Shown here: positions 34,285 to 45,542 of the stretch, piece by piece
Numbering within the stretch: the first letter of the stretch is position 1
How the letters are laid out: the number at the start of each line of letters is the position of its first letter
Origin: Pezizomycotina sp. ARF18
Taxonomy: Eukaryota; Ascomycota
DNA length: 64,000 nt
Assembly (NCBI GenBank): GCA_002224055.1
Contig: AZLU01000113.1
Coordinates: 1-64,000, forward strand
Reading direction: 5' to 3'
The notes under the pieces: model-generated
The model's input: the letters and a program-made list of their open reading frames with translations, nothing else
Told to the model about the DNA's origin: nothing
The model's database searches: none
Position numbers and translations under genes: made by a program

Positions 34285-35829
34285 TGTTACTAAGCCGTGA
34301 ATGTGAAAGACTCGGATTCCGGGCTGTTATGTACCGGGTTAGCTTTCCAGTTTGTTTCCAGAACAGGCAGAAATGGGAGAAATGCAATCCAGTCAAAGAA
34401 CGCGTCCAGGTCTGGGTTTATATTTCTATGAGCTAACCCCCGCATTGCTACTTTGATGCACCGTGCCTGCCTGACACCCTAGCTGCGGTGTCACCTAAGT
34501 CGTTGATCCTTTAAAAGTTCAGGAATATAGAGATACAATTCTGAGAATTCGTACCTTACAGACTACGTACAAATTAGGAAAACGGGAGAGATTGTTGTAA
34601 TAACAAGAAATGCAGTTAAAGGCTGAAGGAATATTTCGTTATTGAATGAGCGCTCGAGCAGGTTTGAAACGGCTTTCTCCCGCAAAGCCCTTCAAACTCC
34701 CCGTCAGTGGATGGGCTGTGAAGATCCACCGGATAGCGTATCCGTTACGTAGCTTGTCACGGAAAAAACAAAAAGCAGGCCTTTAATTTTGGCCACCGGA
34801 AACGTTAACCGGATATATCCTGCTGCGTTATAATATCCATGGTTTCAGGTCCCCTAAGTCCCCCGCCGTTACTGAGTAATAGGTACTACGCCACATGCAC
34901 CCCACAAAGTATCTTCGGTGTTCCTCCAAGGATAGCTAACCACAGCCAAAATACGCGAGAAGCCCTGTTCGGCACTATGGCGCCGACCCGACGGTTATTG
35001 TGGCAGTACACATGACGAGATTCCTTCTATTCCTTCTAGAAAAACCGTTATCCATGGTAGGCCTCAATTTTGTACGACGTAATCGTTCCAATTGGCCTAT
35101 GAGGGCTTCCACGAGGGTCGCTTTCTCCGACGGGAAACGAAGCCACAATTATCCTTGCTGCCCTGCGAAGATGTTCGTGACGAGGAGTCAGCAAGGAACA
35201 GGATGGGTCTATGAATCTATGATATGATCTCATAGTACGGAATAAGCATCCTAACCGCCCCTGGAACCGGGTGCCTCCCACCTCCTCCGTTGGAGATGTG
35301 ACCCAACTGTTAGCATCGTGAACAACTGCAAGGGGACCAGATTTGATGCTCGTCTCCAGAATTTCTTTTTGAGATGGCGACGAGAATACATTCTCCACCT
35401 TATAATAAAGACTTCGATTAGCACGTCTCCTCTTTTCCGAAAACGTTTGAGATTCGAACTCATATATTTCGCTGCGGCGACGGAAATTAGACTCCGTCCA
35501 AATGATTAATGGTAATTAGGAAGTAAATTTGTATGTATGATCATATATACACAGAAGATGCTAAAATCTACTAACTAAAGCTATGAACATGCGGTACGAA
35601 TACTGTTATAGTATACTGTTATAGTATTCGGAACTATCTGTCAGGGATCATCGTAACTATTTTCATTCGTGAAACTTTTTAATGTGAAAGATGCAAATAA
35701 TACTCCGCCGTAGATCCACGTAGAACCCAAAAGACAATAAAAATCTTATGTTGTAAAGATTATAGACAAGGGAATTGAAAATATGAAACGTTTTTTTTTT
35801 CTTTTTCGGTGTTATTTACTCTTATCCAC
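34285..35829. other. Intergenic 1.5 kb, nothing recognised
   Basis: Includes the upstream region of the GPI-protein gene. Frames at 35,000-35,400 on both strands lack recognisable domains. Confidence 0.4.
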
Positions 35830-36557
35830 CTCTGCATCGAAACGTTACCGGCGACGGTCCCGCGATCTGTATCGCGCATGTCGCCACCGGCTTACTGGAG
35901 GGAAATAACCCGTGTGCACTTCCGTCATTTTCCCCCGCGGAAATCTCTCCACTCTTCGTCATTCCGGCGTAATCTCCGTCGCCCTGTTCTGCAGCGGCGA
36001 AGTAATCGCCCCCCTTGTCCTCGACAGTACCGCGGGGACGGTGTCGGGCTTACAGGCGGCGTATCCGAACCTAGGTTCAACCCAATGTACGCGTCGCCTC
36101 CGCGCGTCGTGTGCTATGCTCGTCGTAGTCCTGTACGACGGGGAAAAATAACGTCGTCGGAAGGGCTTAGTATCGGTGTCTCGGGCTGCTGCAGCGGCAT
36201 ATCGCGAGGGGTGTCATATTGCTCTCCGTGTTTCGGGAGACGCGACTGGAACACACTGCTCGTGGTGCCCGTACCGTCGAACGGCGGCGAATTTCTTAGC
36301 GACGGCGGACCTGAGAGCTGGTCGGCGTTGGGTAAGGTGTAGCAGACTCGTTTGCGGTAGAGGCGTGTGGTGTGGAATGGCGGAGAGGGGAGTGATTGTT
36401 CGATGAGTTCGAGCGCGACGAGTCGGGACGCCTGGGACGTCAGCATGTTTTGGTCGCCTGTTTCTTCGGCACTTGGGGTGGCGCACGTGCTCGGTGATGT
36501 TGGCCACTCTGGTAGGCGAATGGTGAGGTTTGCGTGTCGTAGTGTGGTGTATGCCAT
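35830..36557 (-). CDS. Hypothetical Ser/Pro-rich protein
   Basis: An ATG at 36,557 in good context (GCCATGG) opens a 147-residue frame (MAYTTLRHANLTIRLPEWPT, later FDGTGTTSSVFQSRLPK and PETPILSPSDDVIFP). Coding-like sequence goes on beyond its stop in another frame (WVEPRFGYAACKPD, then SPLQNRATEITPE), to about 35,830. A TATA-like word (TATATAAAAAG on the minus strand, 36,566-36,576) lies only about 10 bases before this ATG, too close for its usual role. Either the true start is further down or the TATA match is chance. No family is recognised. The Ser/Pro-rich composition suggests a largely disordered protein. Confidence 0.4.
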
Positions 36558-37678
36558 GGCGAATGCTTTTTATATACGCAAGGTCTTTAGTCTCGAAAAC
36601 TGATGATATGGATGTTTTGTGATCGTGCCCGTTTTAAAAAAAAGAGAGGGGGGCAGCGATAGGTGAATATATAGTGAGTAAACAATAAAACAGATCAATT
36701 GAAAATCTTTTTAACAATTTACACGACTGGATGGGAATGGAAAAATGGGTATACGGAAGTTATATCTATTCTCTCTGTTGCGGGATTTACAGCCTTTAGC
36801 TTTCAGAAATACTTAATTTGCTGTCTTTGTCCTTCGGACGGATGAGTAACTCCACGGAGCGATTAACTTAAGTATATGGATACTTTTGGTATACAAGGTA
36901 CATGCGGCTGGAATGTACTGTTTCGCTGTCTATCCGAGATGACCATAGGTTTTATATCTCAGAGGTTGAGATTACTATAGAATGGGGGTTGATGATTACA
37001 CACAATTGGCTGCAGGAATCCGGTGACAAAAGCTGAGTAAATGGGCGATTATCACCGACAGATTTGTCAACACTCATCAACAAAGCAAATAAATTTTTTT
37101 CTGACAAGAACACTACTTACTAAGGGAGACGAGGAAGAGGATACGACTGGACGGATGAATTAAATAGCTCTTTTTTTTAGAATGAAATTCCCTCATTTTG
37201 CTTTAACCTGAATACTATCGTGCATTAAAAGGGCCCGGTCCAGATATCTTCTCGCCTTGTTTCTTATCATTCCACAGCCTTGGTTTTGGGCCTTCGAAAA
37301 TGTCTAATTCTGCGGCCGTGGGCTGGGCTGGGCTGGGCTGGGATGGCACTGTAAATAACCCCTGGATCGGTAAATGTATCAGCTTGAATGTATCTTCAGG
37401 CGCTAAATTGCATGTGCAGTGACCTCGGAACCCGCGTCCGTTCGATCTGTGCGTCTTGCATTCAATACACTTTAAAGCTAATACATCTTCTGCCATTTTT
37501 TTTTTTTTTGCGCTGTGGGCCTAACAAAGATTTCAGCCCAATTTGTTGTGAATCTGGGTAATTTCACCACAGGAGTGTCGGACCGCGAAATTTTCACGTA
37601 CGACTACGTCACTCTCAGGAAGCCTCTTCGAATACCCTTGTGGAACCTTAATAAGCCACAGTCTTTTGTAAATTAGAT

Positions 37679-37843
37679 CTTACTCCTGTTTCCAAGATCG
37701 TGATCATGCCGTGCGTAATTCTGCTCTTGGGCTGGCCGCTGTTCGGTTGGATTGTTCGCAAACTTACTCCTGTCCAAGATCGTGATCATGCCAGTGCGTA
37801 ATTCTGCTCTTGGCTGGCCGCTGTTCGTTGGATTGTTCGCAAA
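37679..37843. repeat. Tandem duplication, two copies of about 82 bp
   Basis: Copy 1 (37,679-37,762, 84 bp) and copy 2 (37,763-37,843, 81 bp) start CTTACTCCTG and end GTTCGCAAA. They align along their whole length without a single substitution. All differences are indels: TTT versus T, an extra A after CATGCC, GGG versus GG, and GG versus G. Confidence 0.9.
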
Positions 37844-37881
37844 TGGTTCGATGGTGAAAAAAGGAGGCCACTCTTCTTTTC

Positions 37882-37922
37882 GCATAGATGTCGTCATTGG
37901 AAGCATAGATGCGTCATTGGAA
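37882..37922. repeat. Short tandem duplication, about 20 bp twice
   Basis: Copies at 37,882-37,902 and 37,903-37,922 both read GCATAGATG..CGTCATTGGAA and differ only by one deleted T. It lies just downstream of the 82-bp duplication. Confidence 0.85.
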
Positions 37923-38289
37923 GCAGCAGGCCAAAATTTCCGCCCTCCTTACCGAGCAGTCTCCATTTTGACACCAAAACACTTTCACCCCAGCTGGCGG
38001 GGTGTCCTCTAGGCCTGAGTCCGACAGAGTTGTGAATTAAGACACAATGCTTCAACTGTAATCACTATTTAATGTAATGGCAATTTGTCGCATGAACATA
38101 TTGAAAAGCGTCCATAATTACATACAATAGCCTGCCTCGAATTTAGTAACCCTGGAGAATAACGCGTGATGTATTTACATCTGACAAAAAACTCCCCTGC
38201 CAATTTCTTACACGACACGCGTCGCCTTCCCAATCCGAGTCTCTTTCTTTCTCTCGTCAGAAAATTCTCCCACCTCCCCTTCTCCAGCA

Positions 38290-39236
38290 TCAGCCCAAAA
38301 CGTCCTCGGCTGCTGATCCATCGAGTTCTCCAGAGCATCCGCTCTCTAAGCAACATATCCGCCTGCCCCGCATGACTTCCGCATGGCACCTCAGGAACAC
38401 CGTTTCCATCCTCTGTGCGCCGCGCGGGATCCTCCTCGAGGCTTTTCTCGAGGCGCGGTTACCTGTAAACCTACCCAACACGCCGACACCGTCCATCCGA
38501 GCAAAGGAAGATCACCGCGCGACCGATGTCATCCTCCCACGGCGCTAGGAGCATGAAGCGGAAGCCGGGCGGAGGTTGTTTGGGCCGTTGAAGATAGTCC
38601 TGCGAAACGCGCCATCCTTTATCAATGATGATCCAGGATGAATCTTAGAAGAAAAGGACGGGGTGGTTTCCGACTTACTAACTGTCCCGTCAGCGAATTC
38701 GAAACGCGTTGCCCGCGCCATCTCGCTCTGAACTGCCTGCTGCATTAGCCTGACGCGCTTTCCCCTCATGTGCGCGTACAGCGCTCCGAGGCGGCGCCTC
38801 CGAAGTCTCCGATGAACTGGTGCCGGCTCACCGTTCGCGACGCTTGCTCCAGCTTCTCTCGGTCGTCGGATGTATACTATTTTTTTGGGATTTGTGTAGA
38901 ACACTCTCCCGGTTAGAATAGGTGATGCTCGAGGCAAAGCTAAAGCGCTGGAATACAAGGTAGAAATTAAAGACGCTGAAGGAACCAGGCGTGGGAAGGG
39001 CGAGAGGGCGAACTGACTGCTCTTTCAAGTAATCCCGTTTGAATTCAAGAAGCTCCTTCAACCATCGTATCATGCACCCCTCCAGGCATTCCATCATGCT
39101 CACCGCCGACTCCGCTGCCCGACGCAGCTCCGTCGCCTAACACCATCGGGTGTCTCTTAGACTTGCGAACCACGCGTACTGCCTTAAGTTCGATATCAAG
39201 ATGTAGCGCGATTTCGACGAGGAAAACAGAGGACAA
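38290..39236 (-). CDS. Probable coding region, unassigned
   Basis: The minus strand here is GC-richer than its surroundings and carries protein-like stretches in succession. These are MSSVFLVEIALHLDIELKAV from ATG 39,236, then MMECLEGCMIRWLKELLEFK near 39,080, YAHMRGKRVRLMQQAVQSEM and ATRFEFADGT near 38,730, and FRRTIFNGPNNLRPAS near 38,570. They fall in different frames, with possible splice sites between (a GTTAGT near 38,683 and an AAAG acceptor near 38,615). The helix-rich, charged character fits a cytoplasmic protein. I do not recognise a family, and the plus strand of the 38,400-38,550 part is also open, so the strand choice is not secure. Confidence 0.3.
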
Positions 39237-42200
39237 TATTATTGTTGGGTAAAGATGGTGTGCTCTCTTCTTTTTTTTCTTTTTTTTTTTTCTTTTTAAT
39301 TGGTTAGATGGGGGCGGAAGATTCCGTCTGCGCAGACGTTACTGAGTCACGAAAGGCTAAAATAGCTAGAGGACACTTTAGCCCCAACTGCAAGCCAGCG
39401 GAATCACCAATCGTGAATTATCGAACTGAACAGGCAATAACCGGCTAACCGGCTGCCTCGCAGGAGGAATTATAAGCTTATTGAAGCACCATTTCAAAAC
39501 CAGACTACAAATGATTTTATAGTACTGTTCAAGAAGATGAGAAGGTTTTTTTTTTCCCGGTCCGATCGCGCGCTTGCCGCCTTATACTAGTGAGGATCCT
39601 CGGAAGGTCTCAATCTTAAACTTTCGAGTAAGACACCTTCGATAACCTCCGAAACCCTATGGGAGAATCTGCAGAGAATTTCTGGATGTGCAGTGGCCTT
39701 ACATGAGATCGACGACCGTTCTCGATACGGAGAAAAAGGCTGATCCGTTCCCCTTCGCCTAAACGCCAATCTGACTTATCCAACATTGTATGGTAGGCGA
39801 ACAGCGAAGAAGGTCTCGAGATCTGGGGTACGTGACTCTTATTTTTTTTGCATCTCGATAAAGCACCAATCCTTAGTACATGGCTGTTTCTTTGATATAA
39901 GATACCGGGGGTTTGGAGGCCGACTGTAATTGTTCAACATGCTCCAAAGTCATTTTTAGAGGCGAAAGATGGAAAAAGGAGTATGGAGAAAAAAAGATGA
40001 AAAAATGAAAGCGATATTAAGACTCATCATAGTGACTAGGATTCTTTTCCCATAGGTAGGATATTGACGATAGTAGTACTCGGCGTGGTCGATATCTTGC
40101 TCATCACCAAGACTAACTCTTACTCAGGCGGAATGGACAAATTTGTTATGTAACCATATTATACATGTACTTAAAGCTTTCCAACCATACGTACAGCAGC
40201 AGGCAATTATCATTGATCGCCCCTATCTTGATCTGCGCATGGCGTATAGCTTTAACACTTGGAAATCACAAGATAACCGAGGCTCTCAAATGATCGTAAA
40301 GTCAAACCTCTCGTTGCTGAGATGTGTAAAGTGGACTCCACATAGTGACAGATAATATGCTTCATACTAAGATCGTGTGCATGGAAGCCTCGTGTAATGA
40401 GAGTGGAGCACCCATGGGTTTTATACTCGATATGTGAAAGCTTTAAGTCTTAGACTTTCGGCCAAAAGGCGATCCCGAAAACAATATAAAGGAAAAAACT
40501 TCAAAGACGATTGTTAAACGTGCACTAGGATGAATCCGTCGCACTGATGATCCGTCGCACTTTGGTAACCTGTTGACGGTCGTATGGGAGATATGTAGAT
40601 CATCGCAGGTCGCAAGCTCCTCTTACCAAGCTCCTATCGATGCAAATCCAGCAGCACACATCTACATTCTGGATGATAACTAACTATTCCAAGCTCTGCT
40701 TCCAAAAGGCACTTTCCAGATCTAAAATGGAAATGTGTCTCATTGCTCAACCTGGATAGAGTATCTAGGGAAACAAAAATGCAAATGAACCTGCAGTGTC
40801 TCATCTTCCGGTGTTTAGACATCTGTACGCCGATGCAGCTGCAGGGACAGAGATCTATATCGCAGAAGGAGCTTTCGTGCTTAACATTTCTTTAACTCTT
40901 ACTTCGATTTTTAGGTATCTGATGTCTGTTTTCCGCGAAAATAGGAGGGTTCAGAGCGACACTGCAAGATTCCGTCGAACTCCCTTGCCTTCAGGCGAGC
41001 CTCAGTGCCCAGATACGCAAGCTTGACCGTTCTAATCGATAACACTCCGCCGCAAGCTTAGTGCTTAGCTCAAGTCGTCCGCGCAGAGGTTCATTAAGTG
41101 ACGTTCGGACCAACGGGCAAAGTTTGTAGTTGGTAATGACGATCACGTGAGCCTTTTTTCCTCGTCCAAAGATCTTGTTACTGCCTATTGCAGCACGCAA
41201 TTCCGCGTCTCGGACGTCTACACCCCTAGTCCTTGTTCACGTGGCCTTCCCGAGCCGCGTCTCGGACGTCTACACCCCTGGTCCTTGTTCATCATGGTCT
41301 TTAAACAAGACTACTCACCCCTCGTTGACAGGTATATTCCTTGCTCATTTAGGCACGGATAAAAGCGTTTTCCTCGTTTTCGTTTATTATATCAAGAATG
41401 GGGTAGCTGCGTAATGCAAGCCACTGCGGAAGGAACAATAACCTCGAACGCTCTCAAGCCGATAATAAACGGCTCAGCGAATTTGAATCACCCCACACAA
41501 TACCCAGATCCCCAACCACCCATATCGTTAGCGACGAATGCCTCTACCAGCTAGCTCTGTCCCACTTTCTCGAAGCATCAGCGAGTAGAACAGAACAAAG
41601 AACAAAGGCTAAGAGTTCCGGACATCTGCTTGGAAAGAAAAGTTTCTATTCTAGTCTTCTTAATGCCTAGTTCTAGGAACTCTCCCCCGAGACCGTCTCC
41701 TCTGGTCACTTATTCCACCAACTTCGGATGAGGGAAGCTGCTGCCTCGGCTTCCTTATTCGAACAAGTTCGGTATATATGCATATGTATACGCTATTATA
41801 CTTGCTCGTGCATTATAAGTCATATTATTTCACGGTCCGCAAGGAGCCAAGGGGCGAAATTCGAGGGGAAAATGATTCAAATGGAAGAATTTTTCCTTAG
41901 CTTTTCAGCATGTGCAGGGAAGCCTTGGTCAGCTCCGTGATGTTGCGCTCACGATATCGTCTGCGCACTCTCATTGGCTGTCGGAACTTGCCAACCTGCC
42001 AAAACCAAATTATTCACGCAGCCCGCCCATTACATTGAATGATGCGGCTTGCCAATCAGGAACGCAGGAACCAAAACGTTCAGGGAACATCTGAAAAGAA
42101 ACAAAAATAAATCCTCAAGAGGACTTAAAGGAGAACTTAAGCCAAGCAGAGAAGGCACAGAAGTCAAAGTCACCAGGGGTTAGATACGGAGAAGCGTTTG

Positions 42201-42308
42201 CAAAGAGAAAGGAAACACGCCCGTTCCCCCGCAATTAGAGCACCTCGTGGTTCGTCGGAGACCCCGGACTTATGTTCACGATGGCGGCTCAAGAGCTCTT
42301 GGAAAGGG
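39237..42308. other. Intergenic 3.1 kb with a spaced repeat
   Basis: Contains T-rich tracts near 39,270 and 39,545 and a 37-bp direct repeat at 41,203-41,239 and 41,255-41,291. No domain-bearing frame was found. Confidence 0.4.
41203..41291. repeat. 37-bp direct repeat with 15-bp spacer
   Basis: The units at 41,203-41,239 and 41,255-41,291 begin CCGCGTCTCGGACGTCTACA and end CCTTGTTCA. They differ by one A/G substitution and have no length difference. Confidence 0.9.
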
Positions 42309-42316
42309 TATATAAA
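42309..42316 (+). promoter_or_regulatory. TATA box of the HsbA-like gene
   Basis: TATATAAA lies about 150 bp before ATG 42,462. A pyrimidine-rich stretch (TCCTTTCCTCC and following) sits just before the start codon, as in strongly expressed fungal genes. Confidence 0.55.
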
Positions 42317-42461
42317 GCCATTGACTATCCCGTCTTCTTGAGGGAAGCTTGTCCATACGTCAATTTCCATCATCGCAACTTCCTAGAAAGTAATTATCCT
42401 TCAATCTAGACTCACCTCCTTTCCTCCTGTTTTTAATCTCCTCACTTCCATCCCATCAACA

Positions 42462-43122
42462 ATGCTCGCCAAAACCGCTGTCTTCTTCATCCTCAGCCTT
42501 ACGGCTTCGCCTCACCGCTCTTCAAGAGGCAGGACGCCACTTGCACCACCGTCACGACGATCAAGGACATCCTCACGCCGGCGACAAGTGCAACACCGAC
42601 TTCCTCGCCTTCAAGGCCGCCGTCGACAAGTTCCAGGGTCTCGGCGACGTCGCGACGTACAGAGCACCGGTCAGCGCTCAAGGCTGACATGCCAGCCATC
42701 AAGGACGCGCTCGACTGCCCGGCCTCCAAGCCTCGTCGCGGACGAAAGCACCCAGCTCCTGGCTAAAGCAGAAACATCGCGGCACGGCGCAGGTACTCTG
42801 ACTTCCATCAGCGGCAAGGTAAGACTTGACTAAACCCGCGGATTCCCTCCCCGTCTTCATAACTCTCTGAGCGTCCGAGACACACTATTGGCTAACAATG
42901 GGACTGTACCCCGATCAGTATGACACGATCACCGGCATCGCTTCCTCGGCGATTACATCCGGAGCCAGGTCTACAGTGCCCTCCAGGATCTTCAAACCCA
43001 AGTCACGGCCTACAACACATCCTCTGCAACGATCTCCAGCCCGCCGACGTCGCCACCGCCCTTCCGTCATGCAGGCCGTTCTAGATCAGTACAACACTGT
43101 TCTCCAGCAATACAGCCAGTAA
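42462..43122 (+). CDS. HsbA-like secreted cell-surface protein
   Basis: The start ATG 42,462 gives a secretion signal (MLAKTAVFFILSLTA) followed by ASPLFKRQDATCTTVTTIKD, with a Kex2-like KR. The rest of exon 1 reads CNTDFLAFKAAVDKFQGLGD, SALKADMPAIKDALDCPAS, VADESTQLLAKAE and LTSISGK. An intron (GTAAGA near 42,820, TTGGCTAAC branch, CAG near 42,919) joins to YDTITGIASSA, SQVYSALQDLQTQVTAYNTS and SVMQAVLDQYNTVLQQYSQ, stop at 43,120-43,122. The helical, repeat-free layout and length (about 190 residues) match the hydrophobic-surface-binding HsbA/cell-wall galactomannoprotein group. These proteins coat hydrophobic surfaces and recruit hydrolases. The assignment is by pattern rather than by a unique motif. 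Three frame changes are needed (near 42,506, 42,585 and 42,655). Confidence 0.55.
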
Positions 43123-44022
43123 AAAGATGTCAGACGAGACGATGAGGGGGGAGAAATGTAATTTTGATTATAGAATATTCCACTCGGTCGTTACATTATT
43201 TACAGGAGGAAGTGCCGTGGATCGGTCATAGTAGATATCAGTAGATTAGATTTCTTGGGTGAAGGACTACTAAGAAATGTAGAAATGGATATACCAAGCT
43301 CAATACAGTCCCATTATGCATGAACTTGCCTCGATTTCGACGAACTTCGGTGAAAATACGAATTTACTTTGTGATATACTAGTAGTTCCTGCTAATGATT
43401 GTTTATAACAATGAGAATGCCTTAAAGATCCTCCCTTGGTCACCTACTAGGAGCATTCCAGGTTTTCAAAGAACGGGGTTATTCTAATATTATAAAAGAT
43501 AAACACGATAGGGAATCTGAGGCCCACCTGTCCCTGGGTTGGGTTGATACTTTCATGTATCACAAAGTAGCCCATTAAGAGGAAGCAATAAGAAATATAC
43601 ACCTAAAACCTTATAGAGCAACTTCCAGGCTGGTATATCAGACAACCTACAACCCCGAATAGATAGATTGATTGATTGAACTTATTTTACGTCCGGGTAC
43701 TAAGTGCATGCTTATGCGCCGGCAGAGCGGCAAAGGACGGGCCCTAATTGGCCGATCGTTGGGTACAATTTCGAAAGTGAGGCGCGATATCTGCGAGCTC
43801 ACCGTGTCTTACTGGGATAGCCGAACCAGCTATCCCCTTGTCTACTCCTTAGAGACAACCCGAATAGTTTACTTGACGGAACCTTCAACCATTTCATATA
43901 ACTTTCTTATCATAAGGCTTTTACCCAGTACTCAGAATATCTCTCGAACTCAATGGCATAGTAGTGAGAAGTATCTTAATTATCCGTATTCTCTTCGAAA
44001 AGCATGTCAGCAATGTATTATA
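43123..44022. other. Intergenic between convergent genes
   Basis: An open frame at 43,672-44,058 (+) lacks an ATG and any domain. A perfect 8-bp stem with 7-nt loop (GGGATAGC / GCTATCCC) is at 43,814-43,836. Confidence 0.4.
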
Positions 44023-45326
44023 TTACATAGACACAAGTTTCTCATAAACCCAGATTAGCAAACACTGTGGCTCCCTTATCGTTCCTTCCAAATTGCCGAG
44101 GTTCCAATTTGCTTCCACGGTACTCAAACCAGAATAATGATCTATTTTTCGTACCTGTGTTAGCACAAATCCTGTAGCGATAGATGGTCTTCTGTCTGAA
44201 TCTTTTATTGGCGGAAGGAGAATTGTACTTACCATACCTCGTCCCATCCTCCTTTCCAACATACCCGCTGGTACGGCGTCACCGAGTAGTATCCCCAGCA
44301 CGGGATTTGGAAAGTTGAGCCAGTTCTCGCACTCGTCCCAGGTGACCAACACCAGCGTCGCTGCATGACCGGCGATCGCTTAGCAACGGCTCTAGGAAGC
44401 GGCGCGCCCACTCGCCTGCGTCGTGACGGAGCGTCGTGGCCGTCGGACGTCATGTTTGGTGAGATAAACATCTGGAAGTCGCCATTTAGTATCTTTCAAA
44501 TTGAATAACGCAGGACTTGCAGGAGGAAAAGGGTTGTCCGCCTACCCATTGTGGTAATGTCCCGGAAGCAAGTTCGGCCGGAAACATACTCAGCGGCTTG
44601 ATCTGGTTCAGCCGCTGCTGGTTGTTGTATATCGAATCGAAGGATATGAGAGGGCTAGTCATCGACTTTCGGTCAGCATTCCGGGTGGAAAAGGAAATCT
44701 AGTTGAGAGGATAGAGACACTTACTTATGCTTCCGAACGTACATGTTCGCCTTCGTTGTCGGATTCACGTACTTCTCCCCGGTGTACCCCACACAGGCAT
44801 ATCCTCCATATACTCCGACCAACTTATCCCTGCTTCTCTAGTAGGTCGACGATCGTGCTTTCCCCCTTGAGGTTGTGCGTAAAGTCGTCCAGCCTAATGG
44901 TTTAACGTCAGCTTACATCTCCCTATAGAAAAATTATTCAAGTGCCTCTCATACCAGAAGAAGTGGTCGCCGGCCACAGCAGCCCAGTAGTTCGGCTGGC
45001 TCGGGTGGTAGTTTGCGTGGTAGTTCGTGAGCTTAATCCTTGCTGAGCTAACCACGCAAAGTTGGCTGTTAAGGTTGAATAAAACGAAGTCAGCTTTCCC
45101 ATTACTTAAAAATAACTACTTTGAGGTAGGAAGAGATAGACGGTAGAGAAGAAAGCCTACGATCTCCAGCGGCCTTGCTGTAGTCCACATTCTCGAAGAA
45201 TATGGTAACGTAGCGATCGAACGCTTTCCCGAGGACCACGTTCGTCGTCAACTGTTTGAAGTTGAACAGCGGCGATGCCATGGCGCAAGCCGCAAAGAGC
45301 GAAAAGATTGTTGTTCGAGTAATCAT
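44023..45326 (-). CDS. Secreted phosphoesterase-family acid phosphatase
   Basis: ATG 45,326 opens a secretion signal (MITRTTIFSLFAACAMASP), followed by GKAFDRYVTIFFENVDYSKA. This is the start of the phosphoesterase domain, whose FDRxVxIxxEN motif holds a metal ligand. After an intron come NFAWLAQQG, LTNYHANYHPSQPNYWAAV and AGDHFFW, the conserved metal-site segment. Then LDDFTHNLKGESTIVDLLEK, WSEYMEDMP, TTKANMYVRKHK, PLISFDSIYNNQQRLNQI and ELASGTLPQW follow. An intron (GTAGGC, ATACTAAAT branch, CCAG, about 44,463-44,553) joins directly to MFISPNMTSDGHDA. Next are AGEWARRFLEPLL and TLVLVTWDECENW with a second metal-ligand Asp/Glu, then ILLGDAVPAG and TVEANWNLGNL. The order matches fungal acid phosphatases/phospholipase-C-like enzymes. 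Frame shifts are present near 44,430 and 44,340, among others. It is probably a phosphate-scavenging exoenzyme. Confidence 0.8.
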
Positions 45327-45534
45327 GGTGGCGGGGTGCTGTGTCGAGAGGGGAACGGAGGAGGGGAAATGGGTGGAGATTGTGCAGAACGAGCGGATGC
45401 GTTCTGGAATTAAACCGGCGCAGAGCGGTGCTTTTAAGGAAGGATCGGTATCAGAGAGCTAAAGAGCCCCCTTGCAGAAAAAAAATACGATGTCGAAATG
45501 TACCTGCAGTAACCGGCATCCGGCGACGGGCTGA

Positions 45535-45542
45535 CTTTTATA
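45535..45542 (-). promoter_or_regulatory. Possible TATA box of the phosphoesterase gene
   Basis: TATAAAAG on the minus strand lies about 210 bp upstream of ATG 45,326. The distance is acceptable for a fungal promoter, but one match is weak evidence. Confidence 0.35.

Larger units (their letters stand above)
36558..38289. other. Intergenic with short tandem duplications
   Basis: No confident gene. A minus-strand frame at 37,215-37,496 contains a GGCTG pentamer repeat (37,320-37,341) and matches nothing I know. The tandem duplications near 37.7-37.9 kb are listed separately. Confidence 0.4.

Noticed and set aside
35445-35465. tRNA T-arm-like word (GAGTTCGAATCTC on the minus strand)
   Set aside because: No matching acceptor stem, D-arm or anticodon arm lies at the right distance.
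37215-37496. 93-residue minus-strand frame with a CxxC pair
   Set aside because: Its Pro/Ser/Gln stretch comes from a GGCTG pentamer repeat, and only one Cys pair is seen; not enough for a gene call.
37300-41300. Possible CRISPR-like array from the short direct repeats
   Set aside because: Only two units occur at each site, with no regular spacers, and the genome is fungal.
43672-44058. 128-residue plus-strand frame
   Set aside because: No ATG start and no domain; it overlaps the last exon of the phosphoesterase gene on the other strand.
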